Assembly: GCF_003364115.1 (NCBI RefSeq)
Contig: NZ_NXLL01000015.1
Location: forward strand, 1 to 50,767
DNA from: Helicobacter sp. MIT 00-7814
GTDB lineage: Bacteria > Campylobacterota > Campylobacteria > Campylobacterales > Helicobacteraceae
Direction of reading: 5' to 3'
Length of the DNA: 50,767 nt
Positions 1-7,987 of this stretch are shown piece by piece. The notes under the pieces were generated by a model, which ran no database searches, was not told where the DNA came from, and worked only from the letters and a program-made list of their open reading frames with translations. Numbering within the stretch: the stretch's first letter is position 1; every line of letters starts with the position of its first letter. The translations under genes were made by a program, and so were the position numbers.

Positions 1-146
1 GGTTAGGGGTGCAGGGGGAAGGGGAGCAACTTCGCAATTCACGCCCCCTTCCCCCTGCAAAAAGAAAACACAAAGAATCTAAGTGGGAATGAGCTAAACA
101 AAAAGATTCTGAAAAATGGAATCTTTTAAGGGAATTCAAAAATACA
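1..146 (+). repeat. Dispersed two-hairpin GC-rich repeat, copy A
   Basis: This is the first of three copies of a roughly 140-bp repeat (others at 46635-46762 and, inverted, 50619-50767). It starts with GGTT and holds a G-rich arm (GCAGGGGGAAGGGG, 10-23), a loop containing CTTCGCAATTCA, and the complementary C-rich arm ending CCCCCTGC at about 58. It then runs through AGAATCTAAGTGGG (72-85) to a second hairpin, AAAAGATTC/GAATCTTTT (about 100-128). There is no ORF across it. The G-rich stem is not followed by a T-run on either strand, so it does not look like a simple intrinsic terminator. Confidence 0.8.
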
Positions 147-179
147 AACAAGATTCTAAAAAAGCTTAGGTTCTAAAAA

Positions 180-208
180 TGGATTGCTTCGCTTGCGCTA
201 GCAATGAC
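180..208 (+). repeat. 29-bp palindrome-containing dispersed repeat
   Basis: TGGATTGCTTCGCTTGCGC followed by TAGCAATGAC matches the reverse complement of 50492-50520 at 28 of 29 positions. The core, GCTTCGCTTGCGC, is partly self-complementary. It lies between repeat copy A and the first gene and has no coding potential. Confidence 0.75.
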
Positions 209-251
209 AAAAAAGAGTTGTAGGCAAATACAACGCTTACACTTGCAATGA

Positions 252-257
252 TAGAAT
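252..257 (+). promoter_or_regulatory. Candidate -10 box upstream of the 357 gene
   Basis: TAGAAT lies about 100 bp before the ATG at 357, in AT-rich DNA. It resembles the sigma-70 -10 hexamer of Helicobacter, which usually lacks a clear -35. Nothing else in 209-356 was recognised except the ribosome-binding site AGGAG at 343-347. Confidence 0.3.
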
Positions 258-356
258 GGGTTAATTTGCAAAACAATAAAACAAAACCAATCATAAAGGA
301 ATATTTTTTGCTAGCTGCTTAAGAAAATCTTTTAAGAAGTCTAGGAGTTTTCGTCG

Positions 357-851
357 ATGAATGTAGATTCTATGAATTATCTTAATACACTTTACAGGCA
401 AGAGGCCTACAATCAAAGTCTGCCAAGCACCCCGCGCGAGGAAGTGCAGGACTTTCAATTGCAACAAATTAAGCCTCTGACTGAAATTTCTCAACAACAG
501 ACACTCAAAGATATTTCAGAGATTCCCACTGCGCCAGAGATTAAGGATTACTTTGAAGCCTCTTCAATGCTAAAAAAATCCCTTGAAGTCCGCGAAGATG
601 TGCTAGGCGCGTTTAACTCAAAGCAGAGCTTTGACAATCTCGCTGATACGCTTAAAATGAGCGGGCTTATTGATTATGCCGAGCTTAGTGCGATGCGTTA
701 TCTGCGCGATAATTCCCAAAAACTTAGCTTTGATGAGTTTGAAAAAATCGCCTCAAATGATGTACAAAACCTCCAGCTCAAAGGCTTGCTAAGTAGCGTC
801 GTGCATAAGCTCCACTATATCGATGCTATCAACGGCGGGATAATGGGTTAA
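357..851 (+). CDS. Conserved-looking hypothetical protein, 164 aa
   Basis: The family is not recognised. The protein is soluble-looking, with no signal peptide or membrane segment. It has a glutamine-rich N-terminal third (residues 15-60) and a mostly helical remainder ending [13 protein letters not shown]. Seven Leu/Ala-rich helical stretches and the absence of cysteine suggest a small all-alpha protein. The ATG is supported by AGGAG at 343-347 (spacing 9). The TAGATTCT motif lies inside its first codons. The last four bases overlap the end of the convergent panC. The ORF is open over its full length, has the codon use of the neighbouring core genes and carries its own ribosome-binding site, so it is probably real. 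Confidence 0.7.
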   Translation: MNVDSMNYLNTLYRQEAYNQSLPSTPREEVQDFQLQQIKPLTEISQQQTLKDISEIPTAPEIKDYFEASSMLKKSLEVREDVLGAFNSKQSFDNLADTLKMSGLIDYAELSAMRYLRDNSQKLSFDEFEKIASNDVQNLQLKGLLSSVVHKLHYIDAINGGIMG

Positions 852-1786
852 TACCAAAAATTATCCAAAAGTCGTGTGCGCCCAACGCGCGCGCTTAACA
901 AAAAAATACTGTTATCTTTTTGCAAGGATTCTAAACGCCTCAAATTCCTGTCAAAAAATTTCGCGTAAAAAATATGTGTGGCTTTAAGATTTTGCCTTGC
1001 TAGACTTTCAAGCGTTGAAATATCATGCACGCCTTGAGCGATTTTTTCTTGCAAAAGCTCGATGGTGCGCGGGATACAAAGCGCAATTTCACGCTCACTT
1101 TGGCTTAGATAAATATTGCGCGAACTAAGTGCTAAACCATCAAAATCACGCACAATAGGGCAAGGCACAATCTCAAGTGGCAGAAAAAAATCTCTCACCA
1201 TTTTTTGAATGATGAGCACTTGTTGCGCGTCCTTTTTACCAAAATATGCGCGCGTGGGGCGTGCAAGATTAAAAAGCTTTAGCACCACTTGCAACACACC
1301 ACTAAAATGCGTAGGGCGATCAAAACCTTCCAGCATATAGCCCATTGATTTTGGTGGCAAAAGCCCCACTTCATCAAACCCACTTTCATTGGTGCTTTGC
1401 GCCATATCCGCATACAGCGTTTCAGCACTTGGAGCAAAAACCGCGCTCACTCCCGCTTCCTTGCAAACTTGCAAATCAGAATCTAGCGTGCGCGGATAAC
1501 TTGCAAAGTCCTCGCCTGCGCCAAATTGCGTAGGATTGACAAAAATACTTACAATTGTGCATAAATCGCGCTTTTTAGATTCCATAATCAAACTTTTATG
1601 CCCATTATGAAGCGCACCCATTGTCGGCACCAAGCCCACACTTTCAAACGCGACAAGGGATTGCGCTTCTTTGGGTGCTTTGGATTTTTCAGACGCGATT
1701 TTGTTTTGCGCGAGATTTTCAAACTGCAAAGATTGTATATGCGCTCTATATTGCTTTAATTCCTCTGCTGTGCGTAAAATTTCCAT
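848..1786 (-). CDS. panC: Pantothenate synthetase (pantoate--beta-alanine ligase)
   Basis: PanC condenses pantoate with beta-alanine using ATP to make pantothenate, the cytoplasmic precursor of coenzyme A. Visible signatures are the adenylate-forming [14 protein letters not shown] (about residues 54-67), [23 protein letters not shown] and [11 protein letters not shown]. At 312 residues it is longer than the usual 275-285, because about 29 residues (21-49, rich in K, S, A, Q and E) are inserted between the first helix and the PTMGALH strand. The ATG at 1786 follows AAGGAAAA. The gene stands alone, convergent with the 357 gene, with a TACAAT box about 28 bp upstream. The family assignment is secure. 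The insertion lies outside the catalytic motifs and probably forms a surface loop. Confidence 0.96.
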   Translation of the reverse strand: MEILRTAEELKQYRAHIQSLQFENLAQNKIASEKSKAPKEAQSLVAFESVGLVPTMGALHNGHKSLIMESKKRDLCTIVSIFVNPTQFGAGEDFASYPRTLDSDLQVCKEAGVSAVFAPSAETLYADMAQSTNESGFDEVGLLPPKSMGYMLEGFDRPTHFSGVLQVVLKLFNLARPTRAYFGKKDAQQVLIIQKMVRDFFLPLEIVPCPIVRDFDGLALSSRNIYLSQSEREIALCIPRTIELLQEKIAQGVHDISTLESLARQNLKATHIFYAKFFDRNLRRLESLQKDNSIFLLSARVGRTRLLDNFWY

Positions 1787-1813
1787 AATATTTTCCTTGA
1801 GATTTTGTTATAA

Positions 1814-1819
1814 ATTGTA
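1814..1819 (-). promoter_or_regulatory. Candidate -10 box of panC
   Basis: Read on the minus strand this is GCTACAATTT, that is TACAAT preceded by GC. It lies 28 bp before the panC ATG. The same GCTACAAT string precedes ppk and trmL. Confidence 0.5.
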
Positions 1820-1882
1820 GCATTTTTGTAGAAATATGAAATCGCAGAAGTGGTTTCAAAAATAGCTAAAATAGCCGGGGAT

Positions 1883-1908
1883 AGCTCTGCGGATTTGCCC
1901 GCAAAGCT
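1883..1908 (-). terminator. Possible hairpin downstream of rplT
   Basis: On the minus strand AGCT-T-TGCGG pairs with CCGCA-G-AGCT around a 6-nt loop, about 28 bp after the rplT stop. No T-run follows directly, so the terminator call is weak. Confidence 0.3.
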
Positions 1909-1935
1909 TAGAATCTATATTAATAAAAGAAAATT

Positions 1936-2280
1936 TTAGAGCTTCACACTCTTAAGCACTTTTTCAAATGCTTTGGCATCATTCATCGCCATATCTGCAA
2001 GCACTTTGCGATCTAGCTGGATATCCGCAACTTTGAGCGCATGCATAAATCTTGAGTAGCTCACGCCATGAATCCTGCACGCTGCGTTAATACGCGTAAT
2101 CCACAATCGCCTAAAATCGCGCTTTTTGCGCTTCCTATCGCGGAACGCATAACAAAGACTGCGCTCCAACTGCTCTTTTGCTTTTCTAAAATGCTTTCTG
2201 CGCCCGCTGTAAAAGCCCCGCGCAAGCTTTAGAATCTTTTTATGTCGTCTTCTTCTGACAACGCCTGTTTTTACTCTCAT
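1936..2280 (-). CDS. rplT: 50S ribosomal protein L20
   Basis: L20 binds 23S rRNA early in assembly of the large ribosomal subunit. The 114-residue product has the canonical start [17 protein letters not shown], the basic N-terminal extension, and the globular C-terminal part with [11 protein letters not shown] and GVSYSRFM. Its length is typical of the family. A good GGAGAAAA ribosome-binding site precedes ATG 2280. It lies 88 bp after rpmI on the same strand and forms the usual rpmI-rplT pair. infC, which commonly precedes them, is not next door. In other bacteria L20 represses this operon through the mRNA leader; whether that applies here cannot be told. Confidence 0.98.
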   Translation of the reverse strand: MRVKTGVVRRRRHKKILKLARGFYSGRRKHFRKAKEQLERSLCYAFRDRKRKKRDFRRLWITRINAACRIHGVSYSRFMHALKVADIQLDRKVLADMAMNDAKAFEKVLKSVKL

Positions 2281-2368
2281 TTTTTCTCCTTTACCTTTTT
2301 TATTTTAGGTGTGAGCGTTACGCTCGCTTGCCCTTGCTAGCTTTAAGCCATAAGGGGAGGTGGATTCC

Positions 2369-2563
2369 TTACGCCATACAAAGTAGGTTTTTCACGGAAT
2401 CAACATTACTGCTATGAACATATTTTGGCGCGTTGAGATGCGCTTTGCGCTTAGGGCTTTTCTTTGTCAAAATGTGACTTTTGAAAGCACTGCCACGCTT
2501 GATCGCATTTTTTTTCAACTTAAAACGCTTTGCCGCGCCACGATTTGTTTTCATCTTTGGCAT
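2369..2563 (-). CDS. rpmI: 50S ribosomal protein L35
   Basis: This small basic large-subunit protein begins [15 protein letters not shown] and contains KSPKRKAHL. It is 64 residues, the family's normal size. An ATG two codons earlier (2569) exists, but it sits only 1 nt after the AGGAG sequence (2571-2575), whereas ATG 2563 has a spacing of 7 and gives the standard MPKMKT start. The later start is therefore chosen. It is transcribed ahead of rplT. The protein is located in the ribosome and has no catalytic role. Confidence 0.97.
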   Translation of the reverse strand: MPKMKTNRGAAKRFKLKKNAIKRGSAFKSHILTKKSPKRKAHLNAPKYVHSSNVDSVKNLLCMA

Positions 2564-2671
2564 TGTCATTCTCCTTTCATAAAGTTAGCGCTTAGAAACG
2601 CGTGCCTTGCGCCGATATAAGACTTCCGCAAAACTTTTGCAAAAACTTTTTTGGCGCAATAAGAAGCGCGC

Positions 2672-2677
2672 ATTTTA
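2672..2677 (-). promoter_or_regulatory. Candidate -10 box of rpmI-rplT
   Basis: On the minus strand this is GCGCTAAAATGCGCGC, with TAAAAT as the -10 hexamer. It would give a leader of roughly 100 nt before rpmI, long enough to hold an L20-type regulatory structure, though none was identified with confidence. Confidence 0.4.
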
Positions 2678-2690
2678 GCGCGTTGTAGCT

Positions 2691-3452
2691 TTATATTTGC
2701 TTTAAATCATCTCCATTAATCGCGCTAGATTCTATTTTTATGCTCTTTGTCCGCGCCCACTCATACACGGCTTTAAGCTCTGGCGTGTTGTCCTGCTGAT
2801 TTGGGCTATTGTGCGTAAAAAGCGGGGGTAAGAGATTGAGCGCGCCTTTGTAGTCAATCTTTGCTTGCAATAAAATAAGGCTTGCGTTGCGATTTGTAAG
2901 CGGATACACAAAGCGCGCATTTTGAGCGCAGAATCCAGCCCTAAAAAGCTCATAAAAAAGCCTCCCGCTCTCCCTTGCATCATAGCAAAGCACGAGATTC
3001 CCGCGCGGTTTTAGCAGACGCTTAATGTGCCTAAAAAATAAATCTAGTGGCATAGAATCCTGCACACGCGCGAGATTCTTACGCTCATTTGGGCTTTTCA
3101 AAATTCCAGCGTTATAAAAAGGCGGGTTGCTTATCACAAAGTCAAAAAGCGTGGGCGTGGAAAAATCAAAAATATTGCAATTATGCACCAGCGCGGTTTT
3201 AGCAAAGTCCGTATTTTGTGCGTTTTTGCGCGCTAAAAAACAAGCTTTTTGCTCAAGCTCCACCATCTCAAGCGTGCAATCTCCCACCTCGCGTGCGCAC
3301 AAAAGCCCCAAAATCCCACAACCCGCGCCAATGTCCAAAAGGCGCATTTTTGGCTTCAAAAACTCCCGCGCAAAAAAGGCAAGCAAAAGGCTGTCGGTGT
3401 TGTAGCAGTAGCCATCGCTTAATTGATAGAGATTTAAGAGTTTGTGAGCCAT
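2691..3452 (-). CDS. tRNA(Val) adenine-N6 methyltransferase-like (TrmN6/YfiC family)
   Basis: This is a Rossmann-fold, SAM-dependent methyltransferase of 253 residues. The SAM-binding motif I reads LDIGAGCGILGLLC (about residues 39-52), and the catalytic motif IV of amino-methylating N6 adenine enzymes reads SNPPFYNAG (about 108-116). The YfiC/TrmN6 family methylates A37 of tRNA(Val) in E. coli; that exact substrate here is inferred from the family. Its start overlaps the end of ribD by 19 bp, so it is the last gene of the rho-murI-META-ribD run. ATG 3452 has a modest AGGA upstream. It is soluble and cytoplasmic. Confidence 0.8.
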   Translation of the reverse strand: MAHKLLNLYQLSDGYCYNTDSLLLAFFAREFLKPKMRLLDIGAGCGILGLLCAREVGDCTLEMVELEQKACFLARKNAQNTDFAKTALVHNCNIFDFSTPTLFDFVISNPPFYNAGILKSPNERKNLARVQDSMPLDLFFRHIKRLLKPRGNLVLCYDARESGRLFYELFRAGFCAQNARFVYPLTNRNASLILLQAKIDYKGALNLLPPLFTHNSPNQQDNTPELKAVYEWARTKSIKIESSAINGDDLKQI

Positions 3453-4597
3453 AGGCTTAAATCCTCGCCTTTTTGCTGTGTGAAAGCAAAGCTAAAGCGC
3501 GTTAGTGCGTCGTTTTGAGAAAGCGCAGAATCTAAAATAGCAGATTCTGCAAAATCCACCGCGCGCGCCTGTGGCAAAAAATTTGCAAGAAAATTTGGCG
3601 CAAGGTGGATTAAAAGCATATCGATGTGATTTTTTAAGCCTTCCATCAATGGGAATCCGCCCTCAATAATGCTAAAACCTTTTGCCAAACTAAGCTCTTC
3701 TGCATTCTCACACACGCGCACATCGCGCCCCTTTATATTTTTATTTTGCAGGGGATCAAAACTTTTGCGCGTGAGTATCTCAATCTTTGGCAAATGCGTT
3801 TTGTCAAAAGGCGCGCTGGCAAAGCGACAATCAAGCCTAGGCAAATCATGCAAAAAAGTTTTCCCCGAAACAATGATGCGCTCGCACACACTGCGCTGAT
3901 TATGCGTGAAAATCCGCGCACTTTGACTTGAGATTTGCCCGCTTTTGTAATCGCCATTTAAGCGCATCGCAAGTTTAAAAAGCCTAAAAGCGCCATTTTG
4001 AGAAAGGCGCAAAAATGGCAACAATAGCGCGTGTGCCTCTTTCTCACACACGCCACTTGCCACTTCAATGCCACACTCCTGCAACCTTTGCGCGCCACCT
4101 TGCGCAAAAGTAGATTCTAAATGCGCGATCACCACGCGCTTAACCTGCAAAGATTCTATCAATTGCGCGCAAGGCGGGGTTTTGCCAAAATGATTGCAAG
4201 GCTCTAAGCTCACATACAAGGTGCATTGCGCAAAAAGCCCGCGCGCATTTGCTTTCAAAAACTCATGCAGCGCGTGGCTTTGCTCGCTCAAGAGAAGTGA
4301 AAAAAGAGAATCTAGCGCGCGGATTTTGTCATTTTTTCCCTGCATTTTCCACAAGGTGCGCGCGGCATTTGCAAAGGCATGTACTTCCGCATGTGCGCCC
4401 CCTGCCCTCTTGTGCGCGCCAACGCCTAAGATTCCATATTGCGGGGAATAAAGCAACGCGCCAACGCTTGGATTTGGCAAGCATAGCGTTTGGAATTCCC
4501 ACGCGTGCGCGATTGCGCTTTTCATCAGTAGAGAATCTAGTGCTTCTTGCGGGGATTTGGCACTAGATTCAAAATTTTCATCAACCAAAAAGCTCAT
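3434..4597 (-). CDS. ribD: Bifunctional riboflavin biosynthesis deaminase/reductase
   Basis: RibD carries out the second and third steps of riboflavin synthesis. An N-terminal zinc deaminase acts on the diaminopyrimidine ribosyl phosphate, and a C-terminal NADPH reductase reduces the ribose chain. The deaminase zinc site is visible as HAEVHAF (about residues 69-75) and SLEPCNHFGKTPPC (about 131-144). The reductase half covers about 200-387 and is less conserved, with little of the usual substrate-binding signature, as is common in Helicobacter. Length 387 fits the fused form. The ATG at 4597 follows AGGAG with 5 nt spacing. It starts 2 bp after the META lipoprotein gene ends. Confidence 0.92.
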   Translation of the reverse strand: MSFLVDENFESSAKSPQEALDSLLMKSAIAHAWEFQTLCLPNPSVGALLYSPQYGILGVGAHKRAGGAHAEVHAFANAARTLWKMQGKNDKIRALDSLFSLLLSEQSHALHEFLKANARGLFAQCTLYVSLEPCNHFGKTPPCAQLIESLQVKRVVIAHLESTFAQGGAQRLQECGIEVASGVCEKEAHALLLPFLRLSQNGAFRLFKLAMRLNGDYKSGQISSQSARIFTHNQRSVCERIIVSGKTFLHDLPRLDCRFASAPFDKTHLPKIEILTRKSFDPLQNKNIKGRDVRVCENAEELSLAKGFSIIEGGFPLMEGLKNHIDMLLIHLAPNFLANFLPQARAVDFAESAILDSALSQNDALTRFSFAFTQQKGEDLSLWLTNS

Positions 4598-4599
4598 TT

Positions 4600-5154
4600 T
4601 TACTCCTGCGGTAATGCGTCCATTTCAAATGCTTCTGCGCCACTTTGGGTGAGAAAATACGCCTTGAAGCGATTGAAAAACACGATGATTTCTTTAGAAT
4701 CCTTGCGCTTAAACAAATCCGGGTTGGTGATTTGCTGGTAAGGCGTGAGCGTTTTTAGGTATTCCTCAAGGCTTGCGATGGTAAATTCGCCCTCCAAATT
4801 GCGCAAAAATTCAAATTCAAAATACATCAGCTCCTCATCTTGACAAAGCTTGCGCGTGTAGGTTTTGCGCGAAATGAAAATATTTTTTTCTCTAAATTCA
4901 AAAGTCGCTGCGTAGTTGTTACAACCGGTGTTGCCAAAGATTCTATGTTGCGTGGCATCAAAGGTGAGAAGTGCGCCTTTTTGTATCCGAAATGCGCGCT
5001 CATTGATACTTAGGCGCTTTACTTCCCATTCTTTGGCTGATAGCGTGTTTGCAAGCATGTTTATTTGCGCGCCACAGCCACAAAAGACAAACAAAGCCAC
5101 TAATAAAAACAAAAAATGGCTTTTGTATAGGCTAGTTTGCAAGGTGGTTTTCAT
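4600..5154 (-). CDS. META/HslJ-domain lipoprotein
   Basis: This 184-residue envelope protein has an N-terminal signal (MKTTLQTSLYKSHFLFLLVA, then a hydrophobic run). It ends in FCGC, a plausible if imperfect lipobox with Cys near residue 28. The following domain has the META/HslJ hallmark GNTGCNNYAATFEF (about residues 76-89) and a later Cys and Met/Phe pattern (KLCQDEELMYFEFEFL). Such domains occur in HslJ and other small envelope lipoproteins. Their biochemical role is unclear, though HslJ affects heat and novobiocin resistance in E. coli. An earlier in-frame start at 5181 exists, but ATG 5154 overlaps the murI stop as ATGA, suggesting translational coupling, and gives a proper signal peptide. 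Confidence 0.75.
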   Translation of the reverse strand: MKTTLQTSLYKSHFLFLLVALFVFCGCGAQINMLANTLSAKEWEVKRLSINERAFRIQKGALLTFDATQHRIFGNTGCNNYAATFEFREKNIFISRKTYTRKLCQDEELMYFEFEFLRNLEGEFTIASLEEYLKTLTPYQQITNPDLFKRKDSKEIIVFFNRFKAYFLTQSGAEAFEMDALPQE

Positions 5155-5912
5155 GGCACTTGATAATCTTTGCCTAGCCAAAGTCTGGCGGTGTTTTTGA
5201 GCGTCTCAATGGCGTCACTTGCATAAAATTCTAGATTCTGCAAATTCTGATTTTGCGCTAGGTTGTATTTTGTCTGTATATACTGCGCGATTGCCTCTCC
5301 GCTGTGGATAAGCAGGGTTTGATCTCCAAAATATTTTTTTAAAGAATCTGCAATAAGCGGAAAATGCGTGCAACCCAAGATAAGCGCCTTTGGCGGTGTG
5401 GTGATGTTTTTAAAATAATATTCAAAAAGTGCTTCTAATGGCGCACCGCTAAAAATCCCCTCCTCCACAAATGGCACAAAAAGCCCAGTGGCTAGGCTTT
5501 GGATATTTTTAAAACCGATATTTTGCAACTTTGTCGCATAGAGATTTGAGTGGATGGTGGCTTTTGTGGCGATGACTAGGATTTGAGAATCTTTGTCTTT
5601 TATCTTATTATCCGTAGCAATAACACCGGGCGTAATCACGCCAATGACGGGGAAACTCGCGTATCTTTTTAGAGAATCTAACGCATACGCACTCGCGGTA
5701 TTGCACGCAATGACAAGCATATCCACATTTTGGGCTTGAAAAAATTCTAGCGCCTCAAGGCAAAAGCGCACGATTGTGTCCTTATCCTTGCTCCCATAAG
5801 GCACGCGCGCGGTGTCGCCATAATACACAATCGAGCTAAAAAGCTTCGCATCAAGCAAACTTTTTAAAACGCTAAGCCCGCCAACTCCGCTATCAAATAC
5901 CCCTACTTTCAA
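5151..5912 (-). CDS. murI: Glutamate racemase
   Basis: MurI interconverts L- and D-glutamate, supplying D-Glu for peptidoglycan in the cytoplasm. It is 253 residues, the usual size. Signatures are VFDSGVGGLSVLKSL at the N-terminus, DTARVPYGSKDKDTI, the first catalytic cysteine in ACNTASAYAL (about residue 70) and the second in LGCTHFPL (about residue 181). It starts 19 bp after rho and its stop overlaps the next gene by 4 bp, so it is in the rho transcription unit. In H. pylori this enzyme is unusual in kinetics and inhibitor binding; nothing here shows whether that holds. Confidence 0.97.
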   Translation of the reverse strand: MKVGVFDSGVGGLSVLKSLLDAKLFSSIVYYGDTARVPYGSKDKDTIVRFCLEALEFFQAQNVDMLVIACNTASAYALDSLKRYASFPVIGVITPGVIATDNKIKDKDSQILVIATKATIHSNLYATKLQNIGFKNIQSLATGLFVPFVEEGIFSGAPLEALFEYYFKNITTPPKALILGCTHFPLIADSLKKYFGDQTLLIHSGEAIAQYIQTKYNLAQNQNLQNLEFYASDAIETLKNTARLWLGKDYQVP

Positions 5913-5931
5913 TGCTTAATCCCTTAGATTC

Positions 5932-7227
5932 TCACTCTTGCGGATTCATCGCGTTTAAAAATTCTTCATTATTTTCAGTCTGCTTCATTTTGGAATACAC
6001 AAAGCTTAGAGCCTCAATATCGTCCATTTGGTGCATTACATTGCGCAACGCCCACACTTTTGCAAGTTTATCTTTGCCAAGCAGCAACTCATCTTTGCGC
6101 GTGCCGGATTTCAAAATATCAAACGCAGGATAGATTCTCCTATCTGCGATATTGCGCGCTAGCACGATTTCGCTATTTCCTGTGCCTTTAAATTCCTCAA
6201 AAATCACTTCATCCATCCTCGAGCCTGTATCAATAAGTGCCGTAGCGATAATTGTCAAACTCCCGCCCTGCTCGATATTACGCGCTGCGCCAAAAAAGCG
6301 CTTTGGCTTATGCAAGGCATTTGCATCAACGCCACCGCTTAGCACCTTCCCGCTTGAAGGCGTTGCGGCATTGTATGCGCGCGCAAGACGCGTGATAGAA
6401 TCTAGCAAAATCACAACATCTTTTCCCATCTCAACCTTTCTCTTTGCCCCTTCAATCACAAGCTCGGCTACGCGGATATGATTTGTCGCGGGCAAGTCAA
6501 AAGTCGAGCTAAACACCTGCCCTTTGACACTGCGCTCCATATCTGTAACCTCCTCTGGGCGCTCATCTACGAGCAAAACGATGAGCTCTACTTCTGGGTG
6601 GTTTTTAGAGATTCCATGCGCGAGCTCTTTCATAAGCTCGGTTTTCCCTGTGCGAGGTGGCGCGACAATAAGCGCGCGCTGTCCCTTACCAATGGGGGAA
6701 AATAAATCAAGCATCCTGCCTGTGACTTTGTCTGATTGATATTCAAGCTTGAGCTGCTCTATGGGGAAAAGTGGCGTGAGATTGTCAAAAAGCGGGCGGT
6801 TTTTGATCTCATCAAGCGAAATAAAATTCACCGCCTCGATTTTTAGCAATGCATAATAGCGCTCTTGATCCTTTGGCGGGCGCACTTGTCCGATGACGAT
6901 ATCGCCATTCCTTAGCGCAAAACGGCGGATTTGACTTTGAGAAACATAAGTGTCATTTTGGCTGTTGCTAAAACTTTTTTCCGTAGCGCGCAAGAATCCA
7001 TGCCCTTCGCTCATAATCTCCAAAGTCCCGGTAAAAAGGATGTAGCCGCCTTGAGAGACTTGCGTTTTAAGAATCTCAAAAATCAAATCCTGTCGCAAAT
7101 ATTCTTGCGGATTCTCAATCCCAAGCCCCTTGCCAATTTCAATAAGCTTGCTAACAGATTTGCTTTTTAAATCCTCTAGTTTGTAGCCATCGACAGGCGT
7201 ATGCGTTCTGGTTTTTTCTACTGCCAT
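5932..7227 (-). CDS. rho: Transcription termination factor Rho
   Basis: Rho is the hexameric RNA helicase that terminates transcription. The 431-residue product has an N-terminal RNA-binding OB fold with GHGFLR (about residues 74-79), the Walker A loop [17 protein letters not shown] (about 189-205), the Walker B strand [15 protein letters not shown] and the Q-loop/R-loop stretch [13 protein letters not shown]. The C-terminus with GTRKDELLL is also standard. Length is typical of Campylobacterota. The ATG at 7227 sits after GGAATCAA, a modest ribosome-binding site, with a TATAAT box at 7291-7296. It heads a run with murI, the META lipoprotein, ribD and a methyltransferase. Rho activity matters here because few clear intrinsic terminators are visible. 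Confidence 0.98.
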   Translation of the reverse strand: MAVEKTRTHTPVDGYKLEDLKSKSVSKLIEIGKGLGIENPQEYLRQDLIFEILKTQVSQGGYILFTGTLEIMSEGHGFLRATEKSFSNSQNDTYVSQSQIRRFALRNGDIVIGQVRPPKDQERYYALLKIEAVNFISLDEIKNRPLFDNLTPLFPIEQLKLEYQSDKVTGRMLDLFSPIGKGQRALIVAPPRTGKTELMKELAHGISKNHPEVELIVLLVDERPEEVTDMERSVKGQVFSSTFDLPATNHIRVAELVIEGAKRKVEMGKDVVILLDSITRLARAYNAATPSSGKVLSGGVDANALHKPKRFFGAARNIEQGGSLTIIATALIDTGSRMDEVIFEEFKGTGNSEIVLARNIADRRIYPAFDILKSGTRKDELLLGKDKLAKVWALRNVMHQMDDIEALSFVYSKMKQTENNEEFLNAMNPQE

Positions 7228-7290
7228 TTGATTCCTTAGGTTAGTGAAGTATGGAGAAGTTGTGTTATGCGGTCTGGTTGAAAAAGCGCG

Positions 7291-7296
7291 ATTATA
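7291..7296 (-). promoter_or_regulatory. Candidate -10 box of the rho operon
   Basis: The minus strand reads ACCTATAATCGCGC, a perfect TATAAT, about 64 bp upstream of the rho ATG. The leader is therefore around 55 nt. Confidence 0.55.
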
Positions 7297-7330
7297 GGTA
7301 ATCTTTGCTTAAATGCAAGTTAATACAAGC

Positions 7331-7987
7331 TTAAGATTTGCTCGGCACAAAATCTGGGTGGAATTGATAAACTTTATTTTTTATTTTGATGAGAATCCCC
7401 GTATCAAGGAGCTGTTTAAAGGTCTTTACAATTGTTGGTTTGCTAACATTGAGCCCTTGCAAAATATCCTCATATGAGCCATGGAAGGTGTTATTTTCAT
7501 CGCAATGCTCGATGAGAAATTTAATAATCTCAATTTTTTTCCCGCCCACAAAGGTAGAAATGGTGTCGATAAGCAGATTCTGTGCTTTTATCTCTTGCGC
7601 CTGAAGGAAAGGCAAAATCGCCTTTTGCATGCTTTTTAGTAGAGAATCCAAATTGATTGGCTTCACCATATAGCCATCGACTTTTTGCTCGATTGCCTCA
7701 AGCAAATATTTTACCTCCGTATGCGCGGAAGTGATGATTATAGGCGTGTTTGGCTGCTCTGAAGCACGGATAAGATGCGTTAACTCTAGCCCGCTAATTT
7801 TTGGCATCAAAACATCTGTGATCACAAGATCAATTTTGTGCTTTCTAAATAATCGCCACGCCTCGCGCCCATTTTTTGCCACAAAAAGATTTCTTACATA
7901 ATCTTCTAACAGCATTGCTGTAAGCTTTAGCGTCTCGCTATCGTCCTCTGCATACAATACATTTAAGTCTTTGAGACATTGGTTCAT
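7331..7987 (-). CDS. Response regulator with a winged-helix (RepL-like) output domain
   Basis: The product has an N-terminal receiver domain with the acidic pair in VLYAEDD, the phospho-acceptor Asp in LVITDVLMP, the conserved Thr/Ser region IIITSAH and Lys in YMVKPI. The C-terminal 80 residues are not an OmpR or NarL type. They read as a winged helix (YEDILQGLNVSKPTIVKTF, then LLDTGILIKI and VYQFHPDF), most like the RepL/MarR-type helix-turn-helix. It is probably a DNA-binding transcription factor with unknown targets. ATG 7987 (MNQCLKDLNVLYAED) is preferred over an upstream in-frame start because it has AAGGA upstream and begins directly before the receiver. It overlaps the sensor kinase gene by 50 bp, so the two are co-translated partners. 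Confidence 0.85.
   Translation of the reverse strand: MNQCLKDLNVLYAEDDSETLKLTAMLLEDYVRNLFVAKNGREAWRLFRKHKIDLVITDVLMPKISGLELTHLIRASEQPNTPIIITSAHTEVKYLLEAIEQKVDGYMVKPINLDSLLKSMQKAILPFLQAQEIKAQNLLIDTISTFVGGKKIEIIKFLIEHCDENNTFHGSYEDILQGLNVSKPTIVKTFKQLLDTGILIKIKNKVYQFHPDFVPSKS

Noticed and set aside
1-60. Repeat GC-rich hairpins as ordinary intrinsic terminators
   Set aside because: No T-run follows the stem on either strand, and copies occur in both orientations relative to genes.
4598-4620. FMN riboswitch in front of ribD
   Set aside because: The gap to the upstream gene is 2 bp, so there is no room for an aptamer.
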